Positions 40,401 through 51,873 are shown, counted from the stretch's first letter. The stretch is DNA of 64,000 nucleotides from Nissolia schottii (GCA_003254905.1 QANU01013918.1:310001-374000); one strand, 5' to 3'. The notes: generated by a model from the sequence alone, not told the origin. Numbers and translations: made by a program.

Positions 40401-43400
40401 TATCCAGTTTATCACAATAATTGCCAAAGTTGATTGAAAACAAATTGTTATGGAACATTGGCAAGCACAGAATGGAAACTTCAAAAGCAAATTAAAAGGA
40501 ACGAGAATAATGTTTCATTCTTAATAAAGCAAAGGAATAGAACATCCCTGATGATTAATACCTCTCTTAACTTCCACTTATCACAACAATAAAAAGAACA
40601 GCAACCCCATCAAATTAGTACACAACATACCTGTCTTAAGTTTGGAAAAACATCCCACAAGAAAGGAATTGTAAGTATTTGCGAAGAGAAGCTATATCTT
40701 GGATCAATATGTGAACAGAAACAAGGCTTCTGACCAATGTGACACATTACAACAGTAAGCATACGCTCTAATGATGATCCATTTGCACTGTAATTACAAT
40801 TTTCCGCATTTTCCTGCAGTAAAATGGTATAATACATCAAAGGAAAATCATACGAAACAACAAAATCTAAACCCTACAGATCAACATTATGACATGGATG
40901 GAGTATATTTGATTCGCTGGCCAATTTTTCATAGCTGTATAAATTATGAAACTTCAAATTATAGCAGTATATTTAAAATGACAATTTCTTAAAACACAAT
41001 AAAGGACTTCTGATTATAAATAAAGTTTTGATTTAAAATATTTACACAGGATGAGTTTCAGGGCACTGTGATGGATATTTCATGGTGTTCACCCCTGTGA
41101 CCTTAGCCAGAATGGCAACGGTTTAGGGATGAATTTTATTGGAAATGAATTGTGACCATACACCCCTAATAAATGCAACCCCAAAAAAGAAAAAATACCA
41201 CAACAAAATATCAAATGAATGCAGAAAAACTATTACTGAATATGCAAAGACATTGGAAAGCCTTCTTTTGCAGTTTTTTTGCATTTTGTTCTCCTAGTTT
41301 CCTTTCCTCTTTTATGAGAATATCTTATCCTCAGAATAATTCCTCTCCTTGTAGTATTTTCTTCTTTTACTAAAAAACATGAAAAGGCAGACATCTAAGA
41401 GAGATGCATACATTCAAATGGCATTCATTCGAGGATAAATATACTTCATCATGTGAAGCCTCAACAAAAAAGGGGCATCTTTTACAACAAAAGTAGGGAA
41501 TGAAACGAGGTGAAATAAATCATCATTGCCCATGCTCATTACCATATTTCTGAGACATGTAATAAATCTGCCAAATTTTTAATAAGAAAATAACTGGATT
41601 CAGAATTTTGATTACAAATAAAAGAATACAAAAAACTTTGGGAAATCGCATAAATAATAAATTAAATATCATATCAGTATAATCAAGATAACTGGAGTTA
41701 CACAATTAACTGCACAGGGTCATGGAAATCATACAAATGTATTTTAATGTAGTAGAAAAAAGTGCTAACAGAAAATATGTTAGGGACCCTGACCGTTTCT
41801 TCAGTCAGGTGTACACCAGAAGAGGCAAGAAGTGAGCAAGAATTAGACTATTAACGGAAAATATAGCCTAGAAAAGTTAGTTAGAAACAAACATAGGCTA
41901 ACAAGAAGTGTATAAAAGAGGGGATTCAGGAGCCTATGGTCTTTGTGAATCATTTTGTAAGAATCTAAGATAGTTAGAAGCTCTAGAATCCTCCTCTGCT
42001 AGGGTTCTTCTGCTTAGTGGCAGAATTGTAACAATACTTAGGGAGTTTGGTGATTTCACCATCCCTGTGATCAATAAACAAGAGTTCTCCTCCTAAACCA
42101 GGTCCTAAGAAAATAGGAATAGAAATGGGTTTTTTGACCCACAAGGAACTATAAGCCTGTGTCCACGGGAAAGACAGATATGAATAATGAAGATAAAATT
42201 GAGAAGCCTCTAAACACTGAAACCCTAATTTTAATACACCCAAATGCTGTCTCTTTCTAATATTTTATACACACTACACTCTGCTTCCACCTAAAATCCT
42301 TGAAACAACTTTGTTAGGTTGCACAACTGGCATTGAGTCAAGTCACATGACAGGCCAAGACAAAAATAAAAATCAACCCCTATCATAACATTTTTTTATT
42401 TAATAAAAGAGTTTTTAACATATACGAAAGAACACAACTTAATATTCAATATAATTATATTTAGTAATGACAATGAAGTTTTTCCCACATGGATCGAACA
42501 ACAAAAAAAGGGGGAAAAAAGCTTCCCTCATTGTATAAACTTCAGATGAGGCTACTACCAAGTATAGCATGCACCCAAAGAATAATAGGAATAAGTAAAT
42601 TTAGGCTATCTTAGCAAACATATTTCTAGGTCACTCTCTATCCCTAGTTATCCACACCTGACCAAATCACTTATAGTGAGATTTTACCAAATTTTTTGTG
42701 ATAGGTGTCACCCCAGCTTTCTCTAATGCATGCATTCATTCTTAATTTTATCTTGTCCAATGTGTCCATTCGTCCAATGCAACATTTTCATCTTTACAGC
42801 ACTGCCTATTTTCTTGTTATCACGTTGATCCATGTAGCCAACCCCATCCAATGGCACAAGAATTGGTTTGTTGGTTGTTCAGTGAACACATTAACATTTT
42901 AGAACGATTGAAAAAAGACTGGTTAATAGTGTGCATCGTGCCAAGATGGTTTAATAATCTAGTGGTTAATATATCACAAAATATAAATATGTTAACCAGG
43001 ATATTCAAACTTGTATCTTTCCTTTAAATATGCATCAAAAGTGGATTGATTACAAGGTACAAGTAAATAAAAACCAAGAATAAAAAAGTACAGCTATGTT
43101 ACCTTTCCTTTAAGAACAATCTCTCTAAGTAGGTTGAATGCATTGTTTTGAAACAAAAATCCTACTACATTACAGCTCCATGGCAATTTGATATCTATCA
43201 ACAATACTACAACTTCCAGCAATGGAATAGCCGATGCATTAGATCCCTCTGCAGTCAGTAACAGTTGATCCTTGAACTGATTCCTGTCCAGTAAAAAATT
43301 AAATAAGCAAGATAGCAAAACTAATCCAAAAAACAAGTAGTACAAAGATTTTATGTACAAAATAGTAGTTTCAAAATAAATAATACAGCAGCAAGGAAGG

Positions 43401-46400
43401 ATATACTTTAAAGTTCTGCATAACAATTACAAGCTTCCAGGTTACGTCATGAATTACATACAAATCACCCAAGATTGAAGCACTGTTGACCCTACAGACC
43501 ATCATATACGGGCTATATTTGGGGACTAATAAATTTCTCACTATCACAGAACTAGAAGCCAAACCCAAAGTAGACCCCACAAGTATAATTATCCAATATC
43601 CACCATAGCTCAGGCATGTTTAATTATGATTCTTAGTTCTTAGTTCTTAGTTCATATTTTATATAAAAATATGGAAAAGAGAGATCATAAAAATAGGAGA
43701 CAGAAATTGTTAAAGCGTGTAAGAAATTAGAAAAATTATAGGAAAAGTATTCATCATTGAGAGAGTTATAAAGATTTTGTAAAAATAAAACACTCGATTT
43801 AGGGTCTTAATAAATTCATGGAACTCTCACTTGACTGGAAATATCAGTAGCCAAGACCTTCTTTGAGATTCCAATTCGATCTCCTAATTTTAAGGACTTA
43901 GACCTTCTTTGAGTTTCATCTCTTTCTTTTTTTTTCTTTTTTTGAGTGCAAAGGGGATTACTCGGTGACAAGCCCAAGCCAATACCAGGACAAAACCTTC
44001 CTCCAAGTTCAAGTCTTACATTTAACAGCAGTAAATGTCTTCATAGATCTAAGACAGTTCAACTCTTTCTCCTTATGTTGGTTGTTATGCACAGATATAA
44101 TCACTGGCTATGAACTTTCACCAGGGATTGGTTTCTTTTGACACATCTTAAAGGCTTTGGCCAGATTAGGAAGTGGCCATGGTAGTGTGCCATTTTGCAA
44201 TCTATGATGCACAATGCATCTATAACAACAAACAACAACCGAGCCTTTTCCCACTACGTGGAGTCGGCTACATGGATCAAGCGACACCATAGTGCCCTAT
44301 TAAGGACCATGTTTTCATGCAAACCATTAACCTCTAAATATTTTCTAATAGTTTCCTCTATAGCTTTTGTAAGTCTCCCCCTACCCCTAGCTAATGAGTT
44401 ACTCGTCATTTGATCTACTCTCCTTACTGGGACTTCTACTGATCTTATCCTCACATGTCCAAACCACCTAAGACGGGATTCTACCATCTTTTCTACTATA
44501 GGTGTTATCTCGACCTTCTCCCTAATGCAATCATTTTTAATCTTATTTTATCTAGTGTGCAGCATCCTCATTTTTACAACATTGAGATTATTCTCCTATA
44601 GGCATGATACACAATGCATCTAATTAGACAAAATTGTCATTCGCTTTCCCCAACTTCTATCAGAGTATAGTCGTACTGTGTTTATTGCTTCCCTTTGGAT
44701 CTCTTGCTATGGTTGATTCAATCGAATTTCTACTATAGACATCCATTTTGCAGTTTTTTTGCTTGCTTTGTTTGATATAGTTTTTCTATTAAGAGGATTT
44801 TATCCTTCCCCAATACATGTTCACTCCTTCCACCTAATAATATTGTTCTTTTATAAATAAATATAAAAGATGAAAATAATAATAATAAAAATGGGACCAA
44901 ATCGAGTAGCAGTGTGCAATATACAAAATTATCCGCCTCTTCAAGGAACTATATACACCTTCATAAGTAACGGAACAAAATAGTGTTTATGGTTTCCTTA
45001 TGGTAATCTGCCCAGAATTGCTTCATTAGAGAAACCTTGTTCCACCCCCACCCATTTTCCCCTTAAAAAAATCAATAGAGAAGCAACTCTCCTTTATCTC
45101 TCTATTCATATCAATATGAACAACTCACGTAAAAAAAAACAAATGAAGTTGTTGGGAGAAAGCACATAATTGGTTTCACACTCATGCAAGAGCTCTTTGA
45201 ACCTGAAGGGTGGACAATACACAAACCTACTCAACCTTGAGCAAATGTGCTAAAATTCAACTCAATCATGAAAAATGTGTCAGCAGTACTGAATTTCAAC
45301 TTAACCATGAAGAATGGAATGATATGGATCAATCTAATTAACACTTAATACCATGTCAAAAGTAAAAGCTTTCTCAAGACTCAAGCTATTAATACATAAA
45401 TTGCATTTATATGGTTCTACAAGCCAACTATACTTTAAAGGAAAATAGCAGCAAGCTTTGCATTATCCTCCAACTTCATTATCCAATTTTCCATCTCAAC
45501 TTTACACTTATTACTTAGCTGTCACTTCTAGGGCTACATAGTTACAAAAGAAACATCAAAACACAGACAATTTCAAGAAATGAAACTTTTTTCTTCTAAT
45601 TTCACCTTTACCATGTAATTACTACTTAACTATGTAGCCCTAGAAGTGACAGCTAAGTAATAAGTGTAAAGTTGAGATGGAAAATTGGATCATAGAGTTG
45701 GAGGCTCATGTCAAAGCTTACTACTATTTTCGTTTAAAGTATAGTTGGCTTGGAGAACCATATACATGCAATTTATGTATTAATAGTTTGAACTTTGAGA
45801 AAGTTTGCTTTTGACATGGTATTAGAGGCTATATGCACAAGTGTTAAGGAGTTTGATCAATTTCATTCCATTATTCATGGCTTTATGCATAAGTGTTAAG
45901 GAGTTTGATCCATTTCATTCCATTATTCATCGTTAAGTTGAACACCGCTGCTGACACATTCTTCGTGATTGAGTTGAATTTTAGAGGTTAAGTAGGCTTG
46001 GGTGGGGTGGAACAAGGCTTCTTAGACAAAGCAATTCAGGCCAAATTACCATAAGGAAACCATAAACACTATCCTGTCTCATTACTTATGTGGGGTGTAG
46101 ATAGTTCTTTGAAGAAACTGATAATTCTGTGAAGTGCACACGGCAGCTCGATTGGGTCCCATCTCATCACCATCACCATCATTATTATTTATTTATAAAA
46201 GAACAATATTATTAGGTGGAATTAGAGAACATGTACTGGGGAAGGATTAGGTCCATGAATTAAGGACCCAAATCGAGTAATGGTTTTATTCTTACAAAAT
46301 CTCTATAACTCTCCCAATGATGAATACTTCTCCTATAATTTTTCTAATCTCTTACATGCTTTAACAATTTCTGGCTCCTACTTTTATGACGCCTCTCTTT

Positions 46401-49400
46401 TCCATATTTAATTTCTTAATATATAAAATATGAACTAAAAAAAATCATAATTTAAACATGCCTGAACTAGGGTGGATACTGTATAATTATACTGGTGGGC
46501 TCTACTTTGGGTTTGGGTTCTAGTCCTGCGAGAGAGTAATTAATTTTGACTTATTTAAACAAAAAGTAAGTTACAAATAAAATAATAGCCTTAAAGTTAT
46601 AAATAAGATGATGGTGTTTTTGTCATAATATTTTGGTGTTAATTTTTTATAAAAGTCATTATAATTTGGTGTCGGTTGCTAACTTACTCCTCCATAAAAA
46701 AGTGTTGGACATATATATGAGATTAATTTGTACCTATTGACAGTTTACACTATCATTCAATCATGTGTTGTTATTTGAAAGACTTTGGAATTAGTGGGGC
46801 AAACTCAACTAATGTGGGGCAAACTCAACTAATTTTAGTTATTTGGCAGCACACAATTGGATGACAGTAAAAAACTCTTTTACATTGTCAATAGATACAA
46901 ATTAATCTCTCTCTCTCTCTATTTATATATATAACATTATAACAGAGAAAAGTAGCAACTACCTACAGAATTTAGAAAAACCAGAGGTTAGGAAAATAAT
47001 GATTTTAAAATAAGTCAATCAGGCCAACCTATTCTGATGAACGGCACGAATACAAGCATAGACAAATTGCTTCACTCGGTAGTTCACCAAAGCACATGAG
47101 GACGAGTAATCCACACCAGCAAAAATTCCCACAACATCCCCTGTCACATACATTTCCATTCTACACATTAAGCTTCAGGCTCAAAGTTAAAACTTACAAA
47201 AAGGATGTGAGCAGATATTTACAGAATTTCAATTTGATTCAATTCTAACAAGCACAGCATCAATAACATGCAGGAAAGGAAAAAATACACGTGTCTCCTT
47301 TTTTTTTTTTTTTAATAGAAGAATCATTTGTGGCTGTCATGCATAAATGATGATGAGATATCTAAATATAGACTTGGCCAAACAATCATTATAAAGCTAA
47401 CAAAACATGACCAAAAAAGGCTGGGATTAAGTCCTCAATATATATATATATATTAAAGGAGAATATTATTAAGATGAAGCGCGAAAAAATACAAAGATGC
47501 AGGAGGACAAAAGATCAAACACAGAGACTCCTCACTACTCTTAGCCAAAGCATCATCTATGGCATGCAAAACACAACCAAAAAGAATGTTGGGACTACTT
47601 CCATTGTATTCTCCTCACTAGACACTTGTGCGGATGCCCTAGCCAAAGACAAAAAAGATGGGTGGAAATAATGGAAAACTGATTCATGCACAATATGTGA
47701 TAACAAAATGCTTATTGAACTCATAGGAAATTCAATTTAACAGTCATTAGGCCAGTGCTGCTAAATGATGGTAAATCTTGGGCAATTTTGAAATACCATG
47801 AAGGGAAAAATAGAACTATGTGCAAAGGAGACTAGAATGTGTTAAGGTTGATGATGAGCAGAGACACAATAAAAGATATATTCAAAACCAATGTATCTAG
47901 TTTTGCAATCAACACCAAAACCAATGCATCCAGGATTGGAATAGTGTAAGATCAATAGACACTTCAATGAGAAAATGAGATCAAACGGAAAATAGTCCAA
48001 CTAAAAGGGTCAAGTATAAGGAGAAACCATTAAAAAAGACCTTGTTTTAAATTGTTCTAGAGAAATTTGGTTTTCCATAGCACCTGATGGTGTCAATTCA
48101 TCAATATAGTTGGCTCCGCCTAGAGGGATAAGCAATGTCTTCTGTTGTTTGGGTAATACACTTTTTTGGTGGGTGGATAAATGAAATGTAAGGGAAATAG
48201 AGGTTCCAATTTGCAAAATCTTGCTGTAAAACTTATAACCCAGGTACAGTAGAAAATAAATTGCAAAAACCATGGCTAGAGGAATGCTGATAACAATTAC
48301 CACTCTCTTGGACAAACTGTTGAAGCAATCGACAAATTTGCACAAGAAGTAAAACATCATCAATATTTTCTTCCTTGAAGAAATATAGGAACTTGCGGAG
48401 GAAATCAGAATCTGGACCAAAAGCATTCCTGCATGCACACAAAATGGTATTAATTCAGACTGTGATGGTTTTAGAGAAATCTTGAGTGAAAGGATTTTAA
48501 TAGCTTTCAGGAAACAACTAGTGAATATAGCCATGTAGTTCATGAACTGTTTAAAACTAACATTTGTGATGTTTAAGATAAATATTAAGTGTATGTTTAA
48601 ATCAACTTATTTAACCTTAAGAGAAGTGATCATGATATTCTGAAGAGAATATTCTGGTTAAAACATTTATGCTAAAGAAATCAATCTATATATTTATATG
48701 TAGTTATAATATAATAAGACTTATACAACAACTAAGCCTTGTCCCACTACGTGGGGTAGGGTATATGGATTAAATTTCGCTATAGTGTTGTCTTTGACCA
48801 TGTTTGCATTCAAGCCATTAATCTCTAAATCTCTTCTAATAATTATAATATAATAAGACTTATATTTCTAGAAATAGCTTCTCCGTTTGCGAAGGTAAGG
48901 TTGTGTACATCTTCCCTCCCCAAACCCCACAAGGCGGGAGCCTCATGCATTTGACTGCCCTTTTTTCATAATAAGACTTATATTTAAAATTTAATCAATT
49001 TGTTTCACTTGTTGAGAACAATTTTAGATGCCTATTTTAACTTAAGCATGCATAATTCAGAGGAGAAAAAGGGCATTGTAATTTTGTTTGACATGTTGAT
49101 CATTTTGTCTATGCCATGAAAAACTTGTCCTATTTTTAGATTTTTAACCAATATTAATACTATTTTGATAACTTTAACAATAAAAAATTGAAAAGCTATT
49201 GCATTTTGATGTTAATAGTTGTTATTATAAAGTACTTCTCACTTAAGACAATGGAATTTCAAGAAAATATGAAAGGGAGAAATGAAGAGCCAAATAGAAA
49301 AAAAATAAATAAAATGAAGTAACAAATAGAATTGTTCAAAACAAAATTAAGGAAAATGCCATGTAGCAGCTTTTGTGGAAGAGCTTTACATTTGATGGTG

Positions 49401-51873
49401 AATGGAAAAGCCAAAAAATGACAACATGATGAAGTTATAATTAAAAAGAAGAAACAAAGAATAAATATATAGGGGAAATGCAATGAAATAACATTAGTAG
49501 AAGAACTTTAAAATATATTATAGATTCAAGGATAACAATCAAACTTCACCTGTCTAAATTCTCGCAGTATTTCCCATAGATTTTACGGAAATTCTCTCTC
49601 AGGTTAGACTGTTCAATTCTGAGAACTTTTCTCCCTCTGAAGCATTTCTGTAGCAAGATCCAGTGAACAATTTGCAAGACACTTATAAAATGTAAATTGC
49701 CAAGTTTTTTAATTTACCTTCCCAGTAGTAGGCATGCATTTTATTGAATTACAGCAACTATGAAGCCAGAATCTAGGTGGCTAAACTCTAAAGTTAGGCA
49801 ATGTGAAAGCTTAATTTCACATAGATGTGAACATCAAAAAATATTTTATGCATTCACAACACAAATATGAAATATCATTAAACAAAAATTGAGGAGCACC
49901 AACCAAAATCAAAATCTTTATTTTAAAACTAAAAAAATAATAATAATAATAATAATAATAGTAATAATAATAATAATAATAATAAAGCGTATCATCAAGA
50001 TAGCACACAATTTTTTTAGCGCAAAGTGCGCAGCATCATGCCACATACCTTTTACTCAACTCACAAGATCAACCTTTAATTCTAGAATTTGGTTACAGAT
50101 GTGTAAAAAAGATTGAAATTTGAAAATAGCTTGGTAATAAACCTTTCACATTCAGATCATTATGTATACAGTGCATGGTTAATGAATTCAGTCATTTTAT
50201 ATAACCTATAAACATTTACCCATTAAACAACTACAAATTATATTCCCAAAAAATGGTGGTGGTAACATGGTCAGGGAAACATGGAATACTGAAAAGTAGA
50301 AATTCAAGTGAGGATAGGTATGATGAAGGCGGACAAGAGGGTCCTCTTAAGCCACATGATTATTGTAATATTTGCTATAAGCCAATAAATATGAAATCAT
50401 GCTCCTATCTTTGTGCATGGATAGTGGATGATACAAATCATCTGTGGGACAGAGGATAAAAAAGATTGCATAAGATAGAATCAAGGCCCAAAAACATTGT
50501 TTTGGTGCCTAAATGGCAATGGTGTTCTCCATTTGAGACTGCTAAATGATGGCACCAAATAATTCATTTCAGAGTAAATGTGATTTAGACTACAATGGAT
50601 GAGAATGTCAACCCAAGATCACTGCTACTCATGCAAATCTGTGGAAATTTATTTCTAAAGGATACACTTCTTTTATGAGACTAATTTATTTGGGTTTCAG
50701 CAAAGGTTATCATATCAAGTTTTTGGAGTACAGCTACAAAATAGTTTTTAGATATTCCATTCTTGAAATGATTTCCTTTGCCCCCTCCCCCTTCACCCAA
50801 AAAACATATTCAGGGTCCTGAATCCCAATATTTTGAGGAGATTCCAATATTTCATTTAGGGACAAAGTTGAGTGATAAACAAACTAGTGAGTTGAAGTCC
50901 CTTCTTCTTTAACACGATTATAATTATATCTACTCCAACCTAACCTAACTAAGAGAATTTGGACTTTGAATTCTTCTTTAGTTTTTTGCTTTTCAATCTT
51001 GTTCTCATATCCTGTCCTAAACTCTTAGCATTCCTTGCCAACTAGATACACAAAAGCCGAGGATATGACAATATATTTGCATCTTTACGGGAACCAAAAC
51101 CTCTAAGCTTAGTGAGGAGAAAATAATGTAAACCAGGAGAAAATAATGTAAACCATATGACAAACCCACGACTCTCCAAGTATATCAAAAAGCCTTTTCC
51201 AAAGTGATTGCACCATAAACTTAGCCCCCTATTATGAGATTGGACTTTTCTAGACTTAATTCACTTACTCATAACTCTTGAGCAGTTCTCGACTTAAACA
51301 TATTATGAGATTGTTATTAAGAGAACTCATCAGCAAGAGCCAAAATATCTATCACTTTTAATAAGTATTTCTCCGCATCAATCTCCCAATTTATTTGCTT
51401 CCTGACGAATATGTCATGACGTTTGTACAACCAGGGTGTGAGCCACAATACCAGGCATCCCTTCTTTCTCAACACCCCCCCCCTCCTTCTCCCCCCCTAA
51501 TATAAGAAGACCTTTAACATTGCTGGAACAGTTATGACTATAATCATATTTGACTCTCGTATTGCTACAGCAGCTTATTGCTTAAGAAACCCAACAACTT
51601 CACACTACCAAGGCGCATCAAAAAGCAACAACAGATGCAAATTCGCATTACAAAAATAAACCCCAATTGAAACGAAAAATAACAAATTGCAGTCAGAAGT
51701 GAGAAAAAAAAAACCTGAATCTTGAGTGCAGCAGTGTTCTGCTGACGCAGCCACAATCGCCGATTCCGCTCCAATCGCGTCTGCTCCAGTAGATTCTTCC
51801 TGTCCCTCTCCTTCGAGCTGCGACCACCTAAATCAACGCGCTTACGCGTCGAGGGATCGCCGCTGAAGAACAT
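28444..51873 (-). CDS. UPL6: HECT-type E3 ubiquitin-protein ligase, UPL6-like
   Basis: Takes ubiquitin from an E2 onto its catalytic Cys and passes it to substrates. Exons, 5' to 3' (minus): 51873-51715, 49647-49550, 48428-48301, 47140-47029, 43283-43103, 40813-40631, 40382-40200, 38961-38886, 38271-38153, 38042-37741, 37566-37470, 36719-36576, 36112-36029, 35939-35853, 35690-35550, 35450-35325, 34906-34808, 34313-34246, 33900-33834, 32265-32095, 32003-31914, 31386-31306, 29712-29639, 29555-29484, 29362-29273, 28510-28444. Phase closes throughout, giving 1032 aa; Arabidopsis UPL6 is about 1029. The N-terminus [20 protein letters not shown] is diagnostic, and an IQ motif lies at about 46-66. 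The HECT domain (about 660-1032) includes [13 protein letters not shown] near 710 and catalytic Cys1000 in [16 protein letters not shown]; the protein ends AGFDLS. Intron 13 is GC-AG. About 87% of the gene is intron, much of it transposon. The first ATG is used. Confidence 0.96.
30030..30320. mobile_element. Stowaway-like MITE in UPL6 intron 22
   Basis: The left end CTCCCTTTAAGTGTCACTTT and the right end, read on the other strand, CTTCCTCCGATCCATTTTAA, both fit the Stowaway consensus CTCCCTCCGT. Inner parts (GTCACTTTGGCCA against TGGCCAAAGTGAC) extend the inverted repeat. TA dinucleotides lie at both borders, as expected for Tc1/mariner insertion. About 290 bp, AT-rich, no coding capacity. 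Confidence 0.75.
32678..32945. mobile_element. MITE with long degenerate TIRs in UPL6 intron 19
   Basis: The left arm (TAGTCCCTAAAAGAATCGAG, then TTGGTCCCTAAAAGAAAAAT) is mirrored by the right arm on the other strand (GAAAGAATCAGGTGTTAACA, then TTGGTCTCTAGAAGAAAAAT). The arms are about 60-70 bp. The interior repeats a TACATTAG(T/C)CCTTGTAATAG motif twice. Flanking ATTGA(G/A) copies hint at a target duplication but are not conclusive. Confidence 0.55.
32992..33148 (+). mobile_element. Au-type SINE with 11-bp target duplication
   Basis: The element runs CTGGTAAACCTTGACGCAAT (box A region), GGTCACGGGTTCAAATC (box B, 33036-33051), GTAGGGGTAAGGCAGCGCAC and GGCGGGAGCCTTGTGCAATA, and ends CCCACCCTTTTATGTA. 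This is the full Au-SINE order. TAGTTATAATT flanks it at 32981-32991 and 33149-33159, giving exact borders. It is antisense to UPL6, in intron 19. Confidence 0.85.
33536..33719 (+). mobile_element. Probable short solo LTR in UPL6 intron 19
   Basis: A 184-bp segment starts TGTTAGAATCTG and ends CTCTCAACA, with TGTT/AACA ends as in Copia-type LTRs. The interior reads like a typical short Copia LTR (ATATATTCTTGTACATTG and a pyrimidine-rich end). The 5-bp flanks are GAGGA and TAGGA, one mismatch from a perfect duplication. No internal retrotransposon domain adjoins it. Confidence 0.55.
34359..34399. repeat. AT dinucleotide microsatellite
   Basis: About 20 AT units in UPL6 intron 17, just upstream of exon 18 in transcript order. 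Likely polymorphic. Confidence 0.9.
39735..40060. mobile_element. Foldback / MULE-type MITE in UPL6 intron 7
   Basis: The left part (CCCATTTTGGTCCCTGACC, GGGACAAAATAATCTC, AAAGTCCACTTGAGATCC) is mirrored on the other strand by CTCATTTTAGTCCCTGTCC, GGGACAAAGTAGTCCCC and AAAGTCCACCTTAGGTCC. The inverted repeat covers most of the element. AAAGTAAA at 39727-39734 and 40061-40068 is a candidate 8-bp target duplication (the ninth base differs). No coding capacity. Confidence 0.6.
41778..42080 (+). mobile_element. Possible decayed LTR in UPL6 intron 5
   Basis: The segment begins TGTTAGGGACC, has a TATA-like GTATAAAAGAGGGG (41909-41922), and ends near GATCAATAAACA, the order of an LTR promoter and polyadenylation region. 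No second LTR, PBS or target duplication was found, so both the boundaries and the assignment are uncertain. Confidence 0.3.
42690..42885 (-). mobile_element. Decayed RTE LINE fragment in UPL6 intron 5
   Basis: On the minus strand, GATGAAAATGTTGCATTGGA, GGACACATTGGACAAGATAA, GAATGCATGCATTAGAG and GGGGTGACACCTATC align in order with the RTE copy at 8294-8837 (the [10 protein letters not shown] to GVAPIV region). The 3' end GGGGTTGGCTACATGGATCA follows directly, so the middle is deleted. Dead. Confidence 0.55.
43538..46537. repeat. Large inverted repeat (palindrome) in UPL6 intron 4
   Basis: The right arm (about 45627-46537, 0.9 kb) is the reverse complement of a left arm running 43538-43826 and resuming at about 44800-45544. 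The inner junction is sharp: GGCTACATAGTTA (ending 45544) faces TAACTATGTAGCC (from 45627), with an 82-bp spacer. Outer matches include CCAAACCCAAAGTAGA (43559-43574) against TCTACTTTGGGTTTGG (46501-46516). The left arm is interrupted by about 970 bp containing an RTE LINE with its own target duplication, and carries a further segment of about 180 bp (roughly 45050-45235) missing from the right arm. The arms encode no protein. The palindrome lies wholly inside an intron, so UPL6 pre-mRNA could fold into a long hairpin. Confidence 0.88.
44223..44603 (-). mobile_element. 5'-truncated RTE LINE inserted within the inverted repeat's left arm
   Basis: The minus strand carries the RTE C-terminal coding remnant ([41 protein letters not shown]) and the 3' end with GTAGTGGGAAAAGGCTCGG and a TTGTTG tail. 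Direct repeats ATGATGCACAATGCATCTA (44204-44222) and ATGATACACAATGCATCTA (44604-44622) flank it, 18 of 19 identical. The insertion is younger than the palindrome arm it splits. Confidence 0.87.
48101..48150 (+). mobile_element. Possible RTE 3'-tail remnant in UPL6 intron 3
   Basis: ATATAGTTGGCTCCGCCTAG followed by AGGGATAAGCAATG and a TTGTT run resembles the RTE 3' terminus found elsewhere in the window. Very short; assigned only by resemblance. Confidence 0.3.
48726..48842 (-). mobile_element. Very short RTE LINE insertion with 22-bp target duplication
   Basis: The minus strand reads GAGATTTAGAGATTAATGGC, then GCAAACATGGTCAAAGACAA, then CCCCACGTAGTGGGACAAGG, and ends GTTGTTG: the last 117 bases of the RTE family. 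A perfect 22-bp direct repeat flanks it at 48704-48725 and 48843-48864. It lies in UPL6 intron 2, in sense orientation with the host gene. Confidence 0.87.
48868..48967 (+). mobile_element. 5'-truncated Au-type SINE beside the RTE insertion
   Basis: CTCCGTTTGCGAAGGTAAGG, TTGTGTACATCTTCCCTCCC and CAAGGCGGGAGCCTC, ending GACTGCCCTTTTTT, match the 3' two-thirds of Au SINEs; boxes A and B are missing. An 18-bp direct repeat, ATAATAAGACTTATATTT, flanks it at 48850-48867 and 48968-48985. The left copy overlaps the target duplication of the neighbouring RTE. Confidence 0.82.
49932..49984. repeat. AAT trinucleotide microsatellite
   Basis: About 17 AAT units with one GTA interruption, in UPL6 intron 1. 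It generates poly-Ile or poly-Tyr artefact frames on either strand. Confidence 0.9.

Noticed and set aside
50253..50459. Possible exon in UPL6 intron 1 with Cys-rich text
   Set aside because: UPL6 exons 1 and 2 join in phase without it and it matches no UPL6 sequence; no flanking support for a separate gene.
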